Shown here: positions 36,601-49,300 of the stretch, one piece after another
Numbering within the stretch: the stretch's first letter is position 1
How the letters are laid out: the number at the start of each line of letters is the position of its first letter
Assembly: GCA_036583965.1 (NCBI GenBank)
Contig: JAZBQD010000019.1
Location: forward strand, 17,978,085 to 18,042,084
Reading direction: 5' to 3'
Source: Prunella strophiata
Lineage: Eukaryota > Chordata > Aves > Passeriformes > Prunellidae
DNA length: 64,000 nucleotides
Made by a program: the position numbers and the translations under genes
Notes under the pieces: model-generated
The model's input: the letters and a program-made list of their open reading frames with translations, nothing else
The model's database searches: none
Told to the model about the DNA's origin: nothing

Positions 36601-39600
36601 ATTTCCAAGTTTATGCACATTCTGCTGTTCACTTGATTTCCAGGTCCAGACTTTATCAAGCTACAGTTGTTTTCTCTGACTTTGTGGCCAATTGCCTGGG
36701 ATATAGAGATGGTACTCAAGTTTCTGGAGTCCTCCAGCAAACTGACCTATTTAGCAAACTGGCCCAAGTCACTGTTCCAAGAGGTGATTGAGAAAGACAA
36801 AGAAAAGAAGAAACCCCAACAAGTCAGCAAAAACCAAAGGGTGGATGTGTGACAAATTGTGAAATACCTTTTTTTCCCTCCAAAATCTGTATGCAGGATG
36901 CTGAGGGTTGCAGCGAGATTCTTGCTGAAAAATTATTTTCTCAGAACAGTCTGCTGTTTTGCATAATACCAACTACTTTTGACACAAATTGTTACGTGGT
37001 AGAAAACCAATTAAAGTTGTTTTAAAAACATTAAGTTAGTATATAATAATAAAGTAACATAGTACAATTGAATAGTTCAGGAAGGAGTATCTCACAGAGA
37101 TTTCACAGCATATTTTTTGGCCTGGCAGTTGTCACTGTTTTCTAGCAAAGCTTTAGGTCATTTCCACAGGGGTACCCTGGAGATTTTCCCCACTGTAGGA
37201 GACTGCCTCTGGGTCACCCCTTCCTTTCATTCTGGCACAATGTTTTTCTTGATGGAGAACTCCTTTGACAGTGCCATTTCTGAAGCAGAACAATGTAAAT
37301 GTCATGACTGACCCCAATTTAAACAAGATGGATGGACACCATTGGTTTGACTTGAAGCAATTAGCTAAATGGACCCGTGCCACTATTTCCCTCTAAGTAT
37401 CAATTATCTGACTGGGAAGAATAAAGCTGTAAATTAAGATTGTATTACATTCCAAAGCATGTGGTGACTGTGAATCTGGGTTGTGCATATGAAGAACTTG
37501 CTTTTCCCTTGCATGAATATCTGGGCAGAAAAAGAGACAGCAAAAAACTTCCACAAAGGACAGAGCTGGACCTGCACATCTCTTCTTCCTACATGAGGTT
37601 TGTGGGGAAAAAAACCATCCCAGTGTATTCCAGGGCACAAGCTGGGAACACTGTGATTGAAAAAGAAACAAAACAGCACATAAACTGAGGCTGTTTTGCA
37701 AAGAGCTATTAAATACAGACAGGAACCTCATGAGATCATTTTTATGATGTCAAATTACAGACCTGAGAGTGACTTTTAAGATGTCACAGCAGGAAAAACA
37801 AGAGCCCTGGAATTGTCACATCTGCTGAAGTGTGCAGAGGCTGGAGGAGGGCTAATCAATAACTCCTCCACACTGAATAGAGCAGCAGGTGCTGGAGGGA
37901 TTAAGCACAAATGAATGATGACTCTGTGTTTTGTAACAAGGGAAATAATAGGCACGATCTGAGTAACAACAAGATTTCAGGTGTGCCTTAGGTGCCAAAA
38001 GATACAAGTTGTGCTGTCAGATTTACACCAAAGTGTTTAATCCTCCAAACACAGGTGTCTGCAAGACAACAGCCTGCTCAAGTGTTTAGTCCAGACTCTA
38101 TCCTAGAGCAGGTCCATCTTGTGGGGAATTTAAGCTGTGTTGTGAAGCATGAATTATAGTCTTTCATTTCAATTTCTCAGTCTGATGTAGCTCAATTTGT
38201 CAAACTAAACATATTTTGTCAAGCTAAGAAAGAAAACAACCCAACTAAAATACAAAATAGCAACAAATATCCCCTTAAAGGCTGCAATTGCCACTTCTTC
38301 CCCTTGGATTCCTTCAGCTGCCTGCTGAGAATGATTTATAACAGCATTTATAATATTTAGAAACAGTAAGTCTTGCTGTTTGAAGAAAGGTGTATGACTG
38401 CATTGCTCATGAGAAGGAAAAGAGGAAGAATTTCTCTGAAATCTGGGCTTGTCTTAAACTGAAATATGAAATTTTTACTATAACATCTTGCAACTATGAT
38501 TTCCTTTTTAGCAGGAAGTTATTTTATATTTCACAGCTTAACAAGAGCTTTAAATGAATAATTTCATTCCTGCTTTTGATTGCTTAAGTTTCCTGCCTTG
38601 CTAAGCCTTTACTAATCCATGAAAACAGGTGGCTTCCTCTCTGCAGAATGGACCTCCCTCCCTCAGGCTGAGTACTGATAAATCAGCCCTGCCCACTTGC
38701 AATCCTGTATGAAGCCATCCGAGCTCATTAGCTCTTATTTGCCTCAAATAAGGCAATTGAATGCAACAGCAAAGCAGTTCAGGCTGTGCTTGGCAATTTC
38801 TCTTGCCCATCATCAGTCCCACATCCCTCCCTGGGTTTCTGATTCCTGCTTGTCTGCTCCTCACTAACACCTGTGGCATGGGACTTGCCTGCAGTAATTT
38901 TAACCTGAGTTCTCTGTAAGGGGGTTGCTGATGTATGTTTTTTTCATGTGTAAGGTCAAGATGTGAAGGCCAAGAAAATGGAGGCACTTTCTATAAACAT
39001 GATAGTGACCATCATGTTTGTGGTCCTCAGGCTCTTTGTCTTAAGCAATGACCATCTCTGGTGTGTGGATCTCTGTGTATTGGTCTAGGCACACTTATCT
39101 GCTATTAACATGTGTAGAACAGTTCCATTAGGCATACAGATGATGGGGAAATGTGTACACTGGGGTTGCTCTCAGGTGCTGAAAGAAGTTCCAAAGAAAT
39201 AAAGTATTATGTGTCAAATCTTGTTGCTCAAAGGGAGGAAATAGTTAAGTCTTTTCCTCTCTGTGTCTGGTGCTATTGCTTAGTTATTCAATCAGTTTGT
39301 TGGTCAGTCTGTACAAAGATGTAAAAGAAGCCCTACAGGTGCTCATGGGACCCAGAGAAGGGACTTTGTTTTACACTGCTGTGTGGTTTGGAAAGGAGAA
39401 ATGTCCTACAGGGAGAAAGTGAAGAAGACTCTTTGGAGGAGGTTTTCATGTCCCTTAATGTAATCATCAACAACTTGCACTGCAATCAGTGTGTCTGGAG
39501 TGCAGGAGTCAGAAAGTGTTGGCTGAAATGCCAGCCTGTCAAGGCACAGATCTGGATGTGTCAGGGTCCCTGGGCCAGGCAAGGATGTGAACATGCCACT

Positions 39601-42600
39601 GGCTGTGGGGACACTCAGGGCCAGCTTTAGTGAGGAGTACTGCAGAGCAGGCAGAAGTGGCTTTCTGTGATCAGAGCCCTTCTTTGGCATCTCTGGTCCA
39701 TTTAGAGACAGAAGTACTCACTTTGTTTCTGAGTATTTTAACAACCATTACAGCAAAGTCTTACCTTTTCTTTTCATTGTAACCAAAATTCAGTTGTATC
39801 ATGATGGGTACTAGGAGTAATTTTCCAGAGAAGCAAACTCTGCTAAACAATAAGATTTGTTTTTTAAATTTTATTTTAGGAAATTAAAAGAGGAATTGGA
39901 TTAAGGGATGATATGTTTGGATCATACTTGAAATAGGGATTTGATCAAACATTAGAGACAAAATTGCACAAAGCTAGCAAAATACTATGACAAACCTGGG
40001 CTAAAGACGGACTGGAAAAGAGATGAAATCTTGGTAAAACTGGAGCTCAGAATTACTGATCTTTCAGTTCAAAGACAACATCTGCAAGACAGAAAAAAAA
40101 AAAAACCAAACAAAGGCACCATTTGTGGGTCAAACCAAATCGAAGTAATGTCTTCTCAAGTGAAATATAAAAACATTAAAAAAACTCCAGTCAAATTCAA
40201 TTGCAATTAATTATCTTTTCAATCTGAAAGCAAATGTCACATTTCCATTTAAAATGAACTTTTCCCTTAAAGTTAGAGGAGCCATATATTACTTCAAAGG
40301 GAAAAAAAAGGCTTATGAAGGAAAAAAAAAAGCTTTGTCTTTTTTTTTTCTATCTTTTCTTTTTTCCTTTCAGATGAATAACCAACATATAATTCAACTG
40401 AATTTGGTTTGTCAACCCAAATGAGAAGTCAGATGGTTTAGCCAGCAGGAGGCATATATGGCTCAAGCAGGAGCAGGCTGGTTCCTTCTTGTTGTACACA
40501 ATCTCTGGGCAGCTCTGAAATCTGCTCTCACCAGTGTGCATTGAACACAACCACTAAATCACTAGAAAAAAACAAGCTCATGTTTTGGAAACATAGACTT
40601 TTCCCATTAGGAATTTAATGTAAGGAACCAATTTTCAATTGAGCAGCCAATGCTCAGTTAGGGCATGTATGAACTCTTGATAATTTAAATTATTTTGGTA
40701 GCATAGTAAGTGCTATCTGTGTATTAATTTAAATTCTAGACAAAGGATGTTTTCCTCCTCGAGGCTCTTGTTTCAGCTTCATATTTAATATACTGTGTTG
40801 TATTTTTAAAGTCACAGCATTTACATGAAGCATTAGGAAGATAGGAAAATGCGAAGTGCAGAAAAAATTGTAGTGTTGTTAGTGATGTGATGATTAATAT
40901 TTACTTACATTTTTTTTTCCCCCAGAGGAACACTTCCTTGTCAGATCTCATGTGCTAGGAAATAACAATTATTTATATCAAAATACTTAGTAAATATCCT
41001 TATTCCTACTTCATAGCATAGGAAATGAATTAGATAATTCAGGTTGCACAGAAACCTGTGTCCAAGCAAGGGTTTTAACTCTAACACTTGTTACTCTGTG
41101 CTCTAGTAGCTGACCAGCCATGCTTTCTCAACTATACCATGGCTCAGGTACAGCTTTTCCTATAAATAAACTACTTGGATTATGCTTTGAGAGTATTCCA
41201 TGTACTTTTTTTTTTTTTTTTTAATCAATTTCTAATTTGTAATCAGGCTTTCACAAAACTGCTAGATGCCAGAATTGAGATTGTCTATGCACCTTAATTC
41301 CTCCTCTTATGTCTGCTTTATAGGAAAATTGATTTACATCACCTCATGCTTGTCATGGGGTTTCTGTCTCATGCCATGTGTTCTGATCAGTTATGGAGTA
41401 CTTTATCTGATCCTTCATGTTCACCACATCAACCCTGGCCTTGTTTACTGAAAGCTCTTCCACCCACACTCTGTGGATTGATCTTTTCTCATGTGCTTTG
41501 CAGAAGTGTTAATCATGAGTGCATCCAGGAATGATTCACAAGCACTGAGTACCCTCCAGGGGTGCTGCAGGGGGGTGAGGCAGTGCTATTCCTCCTCTCA
41601 GAGGGCAGAATGAAGGACAAAAAGTGCCTTTCCATCAGCACCATGGCTCAGTCTGAGGAGTTTGGATCCTGAGATTTCAGTAAAGTACTATGTAGCACCT
41701 TGGGATATAACAGCTCCAGGGGTAAAAATGAGGATGAAACAGATTCTTATCACCTTAAAATCTCAGTTATATGGCTTGTTCAGCATTTCCAAGGAGAGAA
41801 AGAAGAAAGAATGCAGTTTTCTATCGTGGCATTTATTCCTAAACCAAGATACCTCTTCTAGTTTCTGCATCAGTTTTTGAAGACATACCACATCCCAGAA
41901 GGATACAAGTGCTTTTCACTAAAGTCTAAGCAAAATGCTTGAGGAATGACACTTGAGACTTACACTTTTCTTCATTCAACACAGAACCTAGTATTAGGTA
42001 AGGCATCAGGAATGGTTGCTATTACAGCAACAACCTTTTAGATGTCAAAGAGATTACTGGATTTGTCCTGAAGTTCTTTCTGAGTTCTGAAAAGATCATC
42101 AGATAAAAAGCCTTGCATATCTTAACCCATGTTGGAGCAGTGGCAAAAGAGGAATACCAGTGCATGAAGATACAAATCCATCTGTAAAAAGGAAATACAG
42201 CATATAGAGTTAAAGAAAAACAGTAGCATAATGCAAATATTTCCCTGGTAAGAGTGAACTATTGGTGATGTATTATGAATAGCCAGCATTTCTGTGCCCT
42301 GGGTGTATTGTATATTGCTGCTTTGTTTTCAAGCTGTGGAGAAAAGTGAAGGGTACATAGATAAGGCCATGGATATTTCAGAAAATATTTCATGTGTGCA
42401 GTTCAATTTATATCCTTGTATAAGATCCTAAATTTGCAGTAGTTAGTACATGAAATACAAAAATCTCCACAAACCTATAGTATTTTGTAGTCAATCAAAA
42501 GCTCAATAAAAGGGCAATCTTCAAGTTGAAGTACTCCAGAAAGTCGTGGGGTTCCAGGTTTCTAAAAGAGCATTAAAGGGAACACCCACATGCATCCGTG

Positions 42601-43033
42601 ACAATTAGATTCAGAAACAGCACAGTTTGCATTCCTCTTGCTTCAGGCAGACTTTTTATTTTGGCTTTGCAACTAAAATACACCATATTTTGGGGGTTTT
42701 GTTCACCTTAAATATTTCATAAGTTGCTCATGGATTTTGAGTAACTCTTTGATCAAAGATGGAAACAATGGCTCAGATTTGGAACTGCCTGTTGAGCTGT
42801 CTTCCACATGGGCAGCCACTGAGACCTCACGTTTCTTAACATTCTGTCCCAGTTCCATCAGTTAATGAGAAACAAGAGAGTAGCTTAGTGAGGGAGATCC
42901 TGAAATAGGACCCTTCTCCAGAGAGTCCTACTACACCAGCATGCAGCCTCCTTTTTCCCAACACTCTCTTTTTTCTTGCCAAGTGCAATATTTTTTGCAG
43001 TATCCCTTTTTTTTCCTCCCCCAAGTCTTGTGA
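30601..43033. other. Non-coding DNA downstream of KCNK10
   Basis: I see no protein-coding gene here. Reading frames up to 128 codons (38601-38987, minus) lack recognisable domains, initiation context or splice structure. Contents seen: an imperfect inverted repeat at 35138-35170, a tandem duplication with a perfect hairpin at 36221-36285, a pyrimidine tract resembling a splice acceptor at about 40345-40373 (ending TTTCAG then ATGAAT), and a T run at 41206-41222. Scattered AATAAA motifs (for example 32554-32559) could serve a long KCNK10 3' UTR. Confidence 0.7.
36221..36285. repeat. Tandem duplication with perfect 10-bp hairpin in second copy
   Basis: A roughly 30-bp unit beginning GATAAAAAATTCCAG and ending GTGGTTCACA occurs at 36221-36250 and again, with small differences, at 36251-36279. 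In the second copy CAGAACTGTG (36263-36272) and CACAGTTCTG (36276-36285) are perfect reverse complements around GTT. The first copy lacks the complementary bases. Confidence 0.9.
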
Positions 43034-43341
43034 TGTCATTATCAACACAGATAAGGTTACCAGTTATATCAGCAAGTTCTGAAATGTTATCTTGCTGTAA
43101 AAAGTCCCATACCTTTTCCACAAGTTCTGGTCCTAGCAGTGCTAACTCCATCCTCCTTCTTCACCACAGCACTGCTAACTGAATCCTGTCTCCTCCTATC
43201 TTCTTGGTCCCTCCTTTTATATTACTCAAGGTCATTAGCTATGTCTGTGCCTTATTAAGGGCACACCTGTTCCAAATCTTAGTAATCAGAACAGCTGCAA
43301 CTCTTTAGGGGGTGAAATTACCTTCAGTACTACCTCCCACA
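43034..43341 (-). mobile_element. Solo ERV LTR, copy 2 (308 bp, minus strand)
   Basis: The element aligns with the LTR at 14819-15127 in the same orientation over its whole length, with scattered substitutions and small indels. The minus-strand start is TGTGGGAGGTAGTACTG and the TATA motif is conserved. It is bounded by perfect 6-bp direct repeats TTGTGA (43028-43033 and 43342-43347), a target-site duplication unlike that of copy 1, so the two are independent insertions. No internal viral genes are present. An 88-codon minus-strand ORF (42885-43151) spans the LTR boundary and is therefore fortuitous. Confidence 0.92.
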
Positions 43342-46300
43342 TTGTGAGCATCAGATGTTCCCAATGCAGATGTTCCCAGCCCTTTCAGCTGTGCCAGCTG
43401 GTGAAGCTGACACTTAGAAGATGAGGGGTCTCTTCTTGCCAGGCCAATTGTCCTGGCAAGGGGAAAAGAACAGGAGCTTCAGGCAGAAGAGAGAATAACA
43501 GGAGGGAAGAGGAATGTCCTCTCCAAGTCAGTCTGGCCTGTCAGGAGCTGGGGAATCGGCTCTTCAGTGCACCCCAGTGCCTCTTCTGCTGCTGGTGGAA
43601 CAATCTTGCAGGAAGTGGGGGCTCTCATGTTTGTGTTCCATGCTGTCCTTCTGTTCTGTGTAGTACATTTTCCTCTAAGCTTGACACTTAAAGCTGGAAG
43701 TCACTTGTATGTGCTACACCTATCCATATCCATCTTTACCTATCCCAGAGAAGTATTTTATGAGCACAAACCCTTATGGAAACAGCTTTACTCTGAGCAG
43801 GAATCTCCTTTTCTTTTTCTCCTTTTGTTGTAGTTAGTTATAAGCTCAGGAAGACTTAACCCTATACCTTTTCTTTTTTCATTCTAAAAAGGAAGAAAAA
43901 AATTGTGTTGAAATTCCAGGAAAAGTATCTTTTTTTCCCCCAAATCAATCCCCATCACAGATTTTAGTGGGAACCTGAATTTGGTTTGCACTTTTGGAAT
44001 CTGAATTAAAAACTTGAAATAGTGCAGCACATTTTGCTTTGAAACTGGGAATCTGTTGCTTGACCTCACTTGTTTATACTTCACTATGTTTCCTTCAAGT
44101 TGTACATAATTATCTCTATACAGAGTGGCAATCTGTGCTTTTTCTTCAGTGTATCTCTTCTTCTATAGCCTGTGATAAGTTACTCTTATATGATTATTTG
44201 AGTTTTTTGCTTGTTTTTTTTTTAAATGGTCATAATAATGCCCCAGTTCATCCTCTGGCAACTTTATAAAAAATGCTACTTTTTTAAATGGATCTGGCAG
44301 ACTGAGGTCTTGAAGTCTTTGATCTGGAACATCACAGAGTCATTTCTTAATTTCAATATCTTCTTAAGGTTTGCTTATTAAAGGTCAGTCAGCCTTAATA
44401 GGTTGTTTCCAGCTGAACTTCCTGTCGTGGCTGAGCCACTCCATCATCTCAGTGAGGCACAAGTACAGTGCAGAAAAGCCTTGGTGCAGTTCCTTCTCCC
44501 TTGGTTGCATTAATTGGGCTGGGCTGACAGGGGTAAGGAGTGGACAGTATTTACTCTTGGCACTGCTTTGCTGTGGCTTGGAATGCACACCACAACGTGG
44601 ATAGGTTCAATTACCAGCTTTATATAGCAAATTGTCAGAGAAGAACCACACTATCAGCCTAATGCTGCTTTAGAGATTGAGTCACTTTTGCATGAACTTT
44701 GTCCTTTCTAGGGCAAAAATATCATTCCCTAAAATAAAGAGAGCAGAACATTTAAGGCTCATCCTGTAACTTTTCAAGATCTATTATAAGTATTGTAAAC
44801 TGAAAGGATTTGGAATGAAAAAATAATTGCCTTTTTGCCCAGCTCCAAAAGACTAAATTTTAAAAACCTTAATTTCTGAATTCAGTAGTCTGTTAATCAT
44901 GGAACATAAAGCTTTTCAAAGAGTCCCAGTTGTTGTTCCAAAAATTTCTATACAGTAAATGTTTAGTTCAATTTCAAATTGAGGAAGTGGCTTTGACATA
45001 ATATTATCAAAGGATATTTCAACCCTTTATGAAAAATGTGGAGGGAGCAGGGGAATAAATTTAGAATTTTACTTCTTATATAAGTCATTTAAATTTAATG
45101 TGAACATTTGTGAACCTCTGTGAGCAAAGAGGGATGGAGACACTGTTCACCCTTCAATCCCATGAGGAAATATTTACAGCCATAAATTGCAAAGACATTG
45201 AAGCAGCATTTTCAAAGGCCTCTTTATGCACTGCATTTTGATTTTTAGCTGATGACTGAGCATGGCAGAGCCAGTGTGACACTTGTCAGGGATGGGACTG
45301 GTCTGGAGTACAATGGGGACTTCATTACAATATGGCAATATATCTCAGAGGACCCTTGCTAATGGTGATAGATAAATAGGGCTGTACATGTCCAGTATCA
45401 TAAATGCATGTTATCATGCCATGCCACTTCAATGAGTTTATCTGTTTATAAATGCATCAAAGGGAGCAAAAGATGTTTAACTTGCTTCAGTGGGCTGTAA
45501 ACAGAAAGAGAAGAGATGAGAGCTGAAGGGTTTGGAGCACACTGAATAGTATCTCATTCAGGAAATCTTCTGAATTATTGATTATGTTTTCCTTTCATTT
45601 TTTCATTTTTTGAGTCACCACATTTGTGTTAGTCAGCCACAACCTTCTGAGGTTATTGCACTAATTTAGAAGTGGCTTCTACCCATCAAAGTGGGGTGTG
45701 CCCTTTTTGTCTGAGAGGGTCAGCAGCCAGTGTGGAGTGATGAGTGTGGATTCCTGCCTGTGCAGGAACTGACAGCAATGCCTCCTTTCTGCTGTCTCCT
45801 GAACAGGCACAAAGGCAGCAAAGACCTTTGCTTAATGAATCACATTCACATATGTCATTTAGAGGTATTCACATCTGCCCCTCTCAAACAGACCCAAGAG
45901 ACTTCCTGTCTCCCTCCCCCTCTTAGGACTTCATACATTTTTACTGAAGATTCACTTCAAAAAGGCCCTGTGCTGTTTCATCCAGAGGGTTGCACTGTCA
46001 CTGTGCCTGGCAGGTGCTGATTTTCTGTCATGGGGACCAAAGCACCCAGCAAGTGAGCTCTGAAGTCAGTAACAAGCCAGGAGAGGGGATGACCTGTCCA
46101 GCTGAATGTGGACCTGGCAGAGGACCTGGGACCTGCTGTCCCTTGTGGCAGTGCTATTGTGCACTCCAGATGCCTTGTGGTGAAGTGGTTTTAGGCAAAC
46201 AAGGAGATGACAGGAGATGTTCTGCCCTCCATTGCTCAGTGTAGTATGTGGTACCCCTTCCAGTCCTCAGTGCTGATGAGCTGTGGCTCTGAAGGGTGAG

Positions 46301-49300
46301 ATTGCCCAATACTGATGAAAGTAAATGCTGGGCTTCCCTCTAACCTCAGGGGATCTTCAGGAGAAAGAGAGAGAAGGAATTATCTCCATGCAAGTGTCAC
46401 TGGCTCTGTGAGCTCTTAGTGCTCACCTAGACAGCTGAGTGATTCCTGATGAGCCTGCAGAGGATTCAAAGGACTCTGGAACCCATATGGCTTGGTCCTC
46501 AACTTGTTCTAAGGCATTTCAGTCTTCCCTGTGCAGTAAATATAGAATAAGCAGATGGCAGGAAAACAGAATCAGCTCCCGAGGTGAGAGGATAATTTTT
46601 GCATGAATATTCCTTTCCATGTGCTGGGGTGGTTCTGGGCTCTATGGCTAGCCCTTGGTGAGAGCAGTCCTGGGTGTTCCTGCTCTGAGCCACCTTGGGG
46701 TGGCAGCTCCTCCCCAGCACAGGCTGTGCCACCTGCCCTTCCCATGCTGTGTCCTCATGGCTCCCACAATAGGGACAGAGAAAATAACAGATGCTTTTAC
46801 AGTCACTTGAAAAATGCCTCTTCTTTCAGTGTGGGGAAAACCCCAGCCATAGTCTGAACTCAACAGGAGCACAACAGTGAAGTAATTGTTCCTTGAACCA
46901 TATCTTTTAGACTATTTATTTACTTCCTTTTAACATAGCTTTTTAATTATTCTGTTATCAAAATTTGTAGTTAACACAGGTCATGTTGTGTTGGTTTTTA
47001 TACACAAGTCTTTGATACGATTTCATGTTGTTTATGATCAACTTCTTTTAAAAGATGCCCCTGGGAACTTCCTATTATCTCCCTTTATTGTTTTTTTCCT
47101 CAGATAAAAAACAGAGAAAAAATTCCTTCTTTTATTCTCTGAATACTTTCTAGAGCCCAGCACCAGTTATTTAAGAATTTCTAAGTTACTCAGCCCACCA
47201 GCTGATGGACAAAAGCCTTTTGCCTCAGGCTCCCAAACCATCTCTAGCATAGATAGTACATTCTGCTCCTTGCTTCTAATTTCAGCACAGCTGATTGCAG
47301 TGCCTGGTGCTGCATGGAGTGCAGCTGGGGGAGCTGCCACCTGATCCTGGGGGAGGTCACTGAGCCCCCAGCTGGTGTCTGGACAGAGATCCTGCTGGGG
47401 CTGGGAGGAAGAGGGAGCACTGCCAGGGCATGCTTGTGGGCATCCTGCTGGGTAAAACCCCCTGTGCTGCTGGCAGTCACCACCTGTTTAACTCAGGGAG
47501 AGCCTCAGTGTCACAAGGCAATGCTGCCAATACTTCCATTCCAGGAGAGGAAAGAAGTGAGAGCCTTTCTCAGGCATTTAGTGGAGTCCTTCAGAGAGAG
47601 ACAGACTTGTAATTGATGAGCCTCTATCAATTATTTGCACCAGCCTCAAAGGGCCTTGTGCAGTTTAAGCTGTCCCATCAAAGAAGATACTGGGAAAGCA
47701 GGATTAGCACTTCAAATCAAGTCCCATGCTTTGTCTGCTAAATACTATAAAGACTGAATTAATAAAAGCTCTTCTCTTGGAAATCCAACTCTCAGTGCTC
47801 AGCTGAGGAGATTTAACCACTACCAAGTGTCTCAGAGCCCCTGCAGCAGCACAGAGCATCCATGCCAGCTGTGGGTGTGCTGCTGTCCTTGCTCTCCCCA
47901 AAGCTGCTGTGCCTGGACCAGCTTGGATGGTCCATGTGGCACTGGAGGCCACAAGCCATGCTCTAGGTTAGGAAAGCTATGTACTGGGGAATTGAACAAG
48001 TCAGGAGAAGGAACTGAGGATGAGAGATGACTGTGGGTGGTAAAAGACTCAAGTGCCCTGGGCACTGTTTTCAGCACAGCTATTTATTTATAACAATGAT
48101 GTTACTGGTAGCAACAAAACCAATGTGTGTCAACAAGAGAGCAGAGACTTTTCACAACTCAGTGAATAAACCTTAATTAACCTCTTTAAAGTATTTCACC
48201 AGTACACTGATAGTCTTGCACCAAAATTCTGTACCAGAACTCTTGGAACATAGGTTGAAAATCCTGGTGGTACTCACAGTGTTGTGTGTTTGAGCCTACC
48301 AGGGCTCCATGCACCATTTAGCAAAAAGCTGTGCCTTTATCCTACTGTTCAGGATGAGTGCATGGAAATCACCCAAGCCACTGCTGCTCCAGGACTTCAT
48401 CCACAACACTACAGCAATGTCTCCACTTGAGAAAATCACCATTAATTGCTGTCATATTCCCTGGGGAAACCATGTGGCTGAAACTGCCTGAGAACTGGAG
48501 AACAACCAGATGGTAAAATTACTGAGTTCTCTGGGGAGGGGAGCAGCTTCTCTGCCTGAGCATCCTGCCATGTTGGACTCCTGTTTTGCTAATCTTCACT
48601 CTCTGGTGTTTTTTGGACTGTTCCCTGACTGAGATTAAGACAGAGCTACAGCATTCACCCCAAAGTGGAGTGAGTGTAGTTGGAAATGGGAGGGAGAGCT
48701 GCTGCTGCTCTCTCCTCTGTTATCTCCCCACCTGCCACTCAGCACAGGGATTGCCATCAGAAGAAACCAGGGACCCCTGCACATTGCACAGACCAAGGCC
48801 ATCATCCCCAGGGCTGAGGATTGCTTGTCTGTTCAGTCCTGAGCATTGTCATAAACCCAAACACTTGAAAGAAGCTTGGCAAAACCCAAGTGGTTTGTTG
48901 TGGTGTGTGGTCCTCAGAGGTTCAATCCAGGACAAGTAAACACAAGAACACTACCTGAGAAGCCAGCTGTCTATTTGGGAATCACAGCATTTAGAGCATT
49001 TTAGAATGTGCTTCAGCTCTCCAAACCAAGTCAGAATATTGTTGTGCTGGGCCAGACCAAGTGTCTCTCTTGGCTTCAGGTCTCACTAAATTCCCTGTAA
49101 TATTTCACATGACAGTACCATGGGATACAGAGGTAGAAGTGGAACATGCATCAAATCCTTCTCCTCCTGATTTCTGCTTCTCCTCTGCCTCCTTGTTTGA
49201 ACAGTCAGATAATATAACTCCATGTTTTTCCTTTCCCACTGAGACCTCCTGCTGATTATTACTATTAACAAAGCACCCTGACTATACTTTTCTCCTCCTT

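Noticed and set aside
40345..40373. Strong pyrimidine tract plus AG as a real splice acceptor
   Set aside because: No open exon with a downstream donor follows. Long T runs ending in AG are common in such DNA.
42885..43151. 88-codon minus-strand ORF as a retroviral gag fragment
   Set aside because: It crosses the LTR edge defined by the TTGTGA target-site duplication, so the reading frame is fortuitous and no internal viral region is present.
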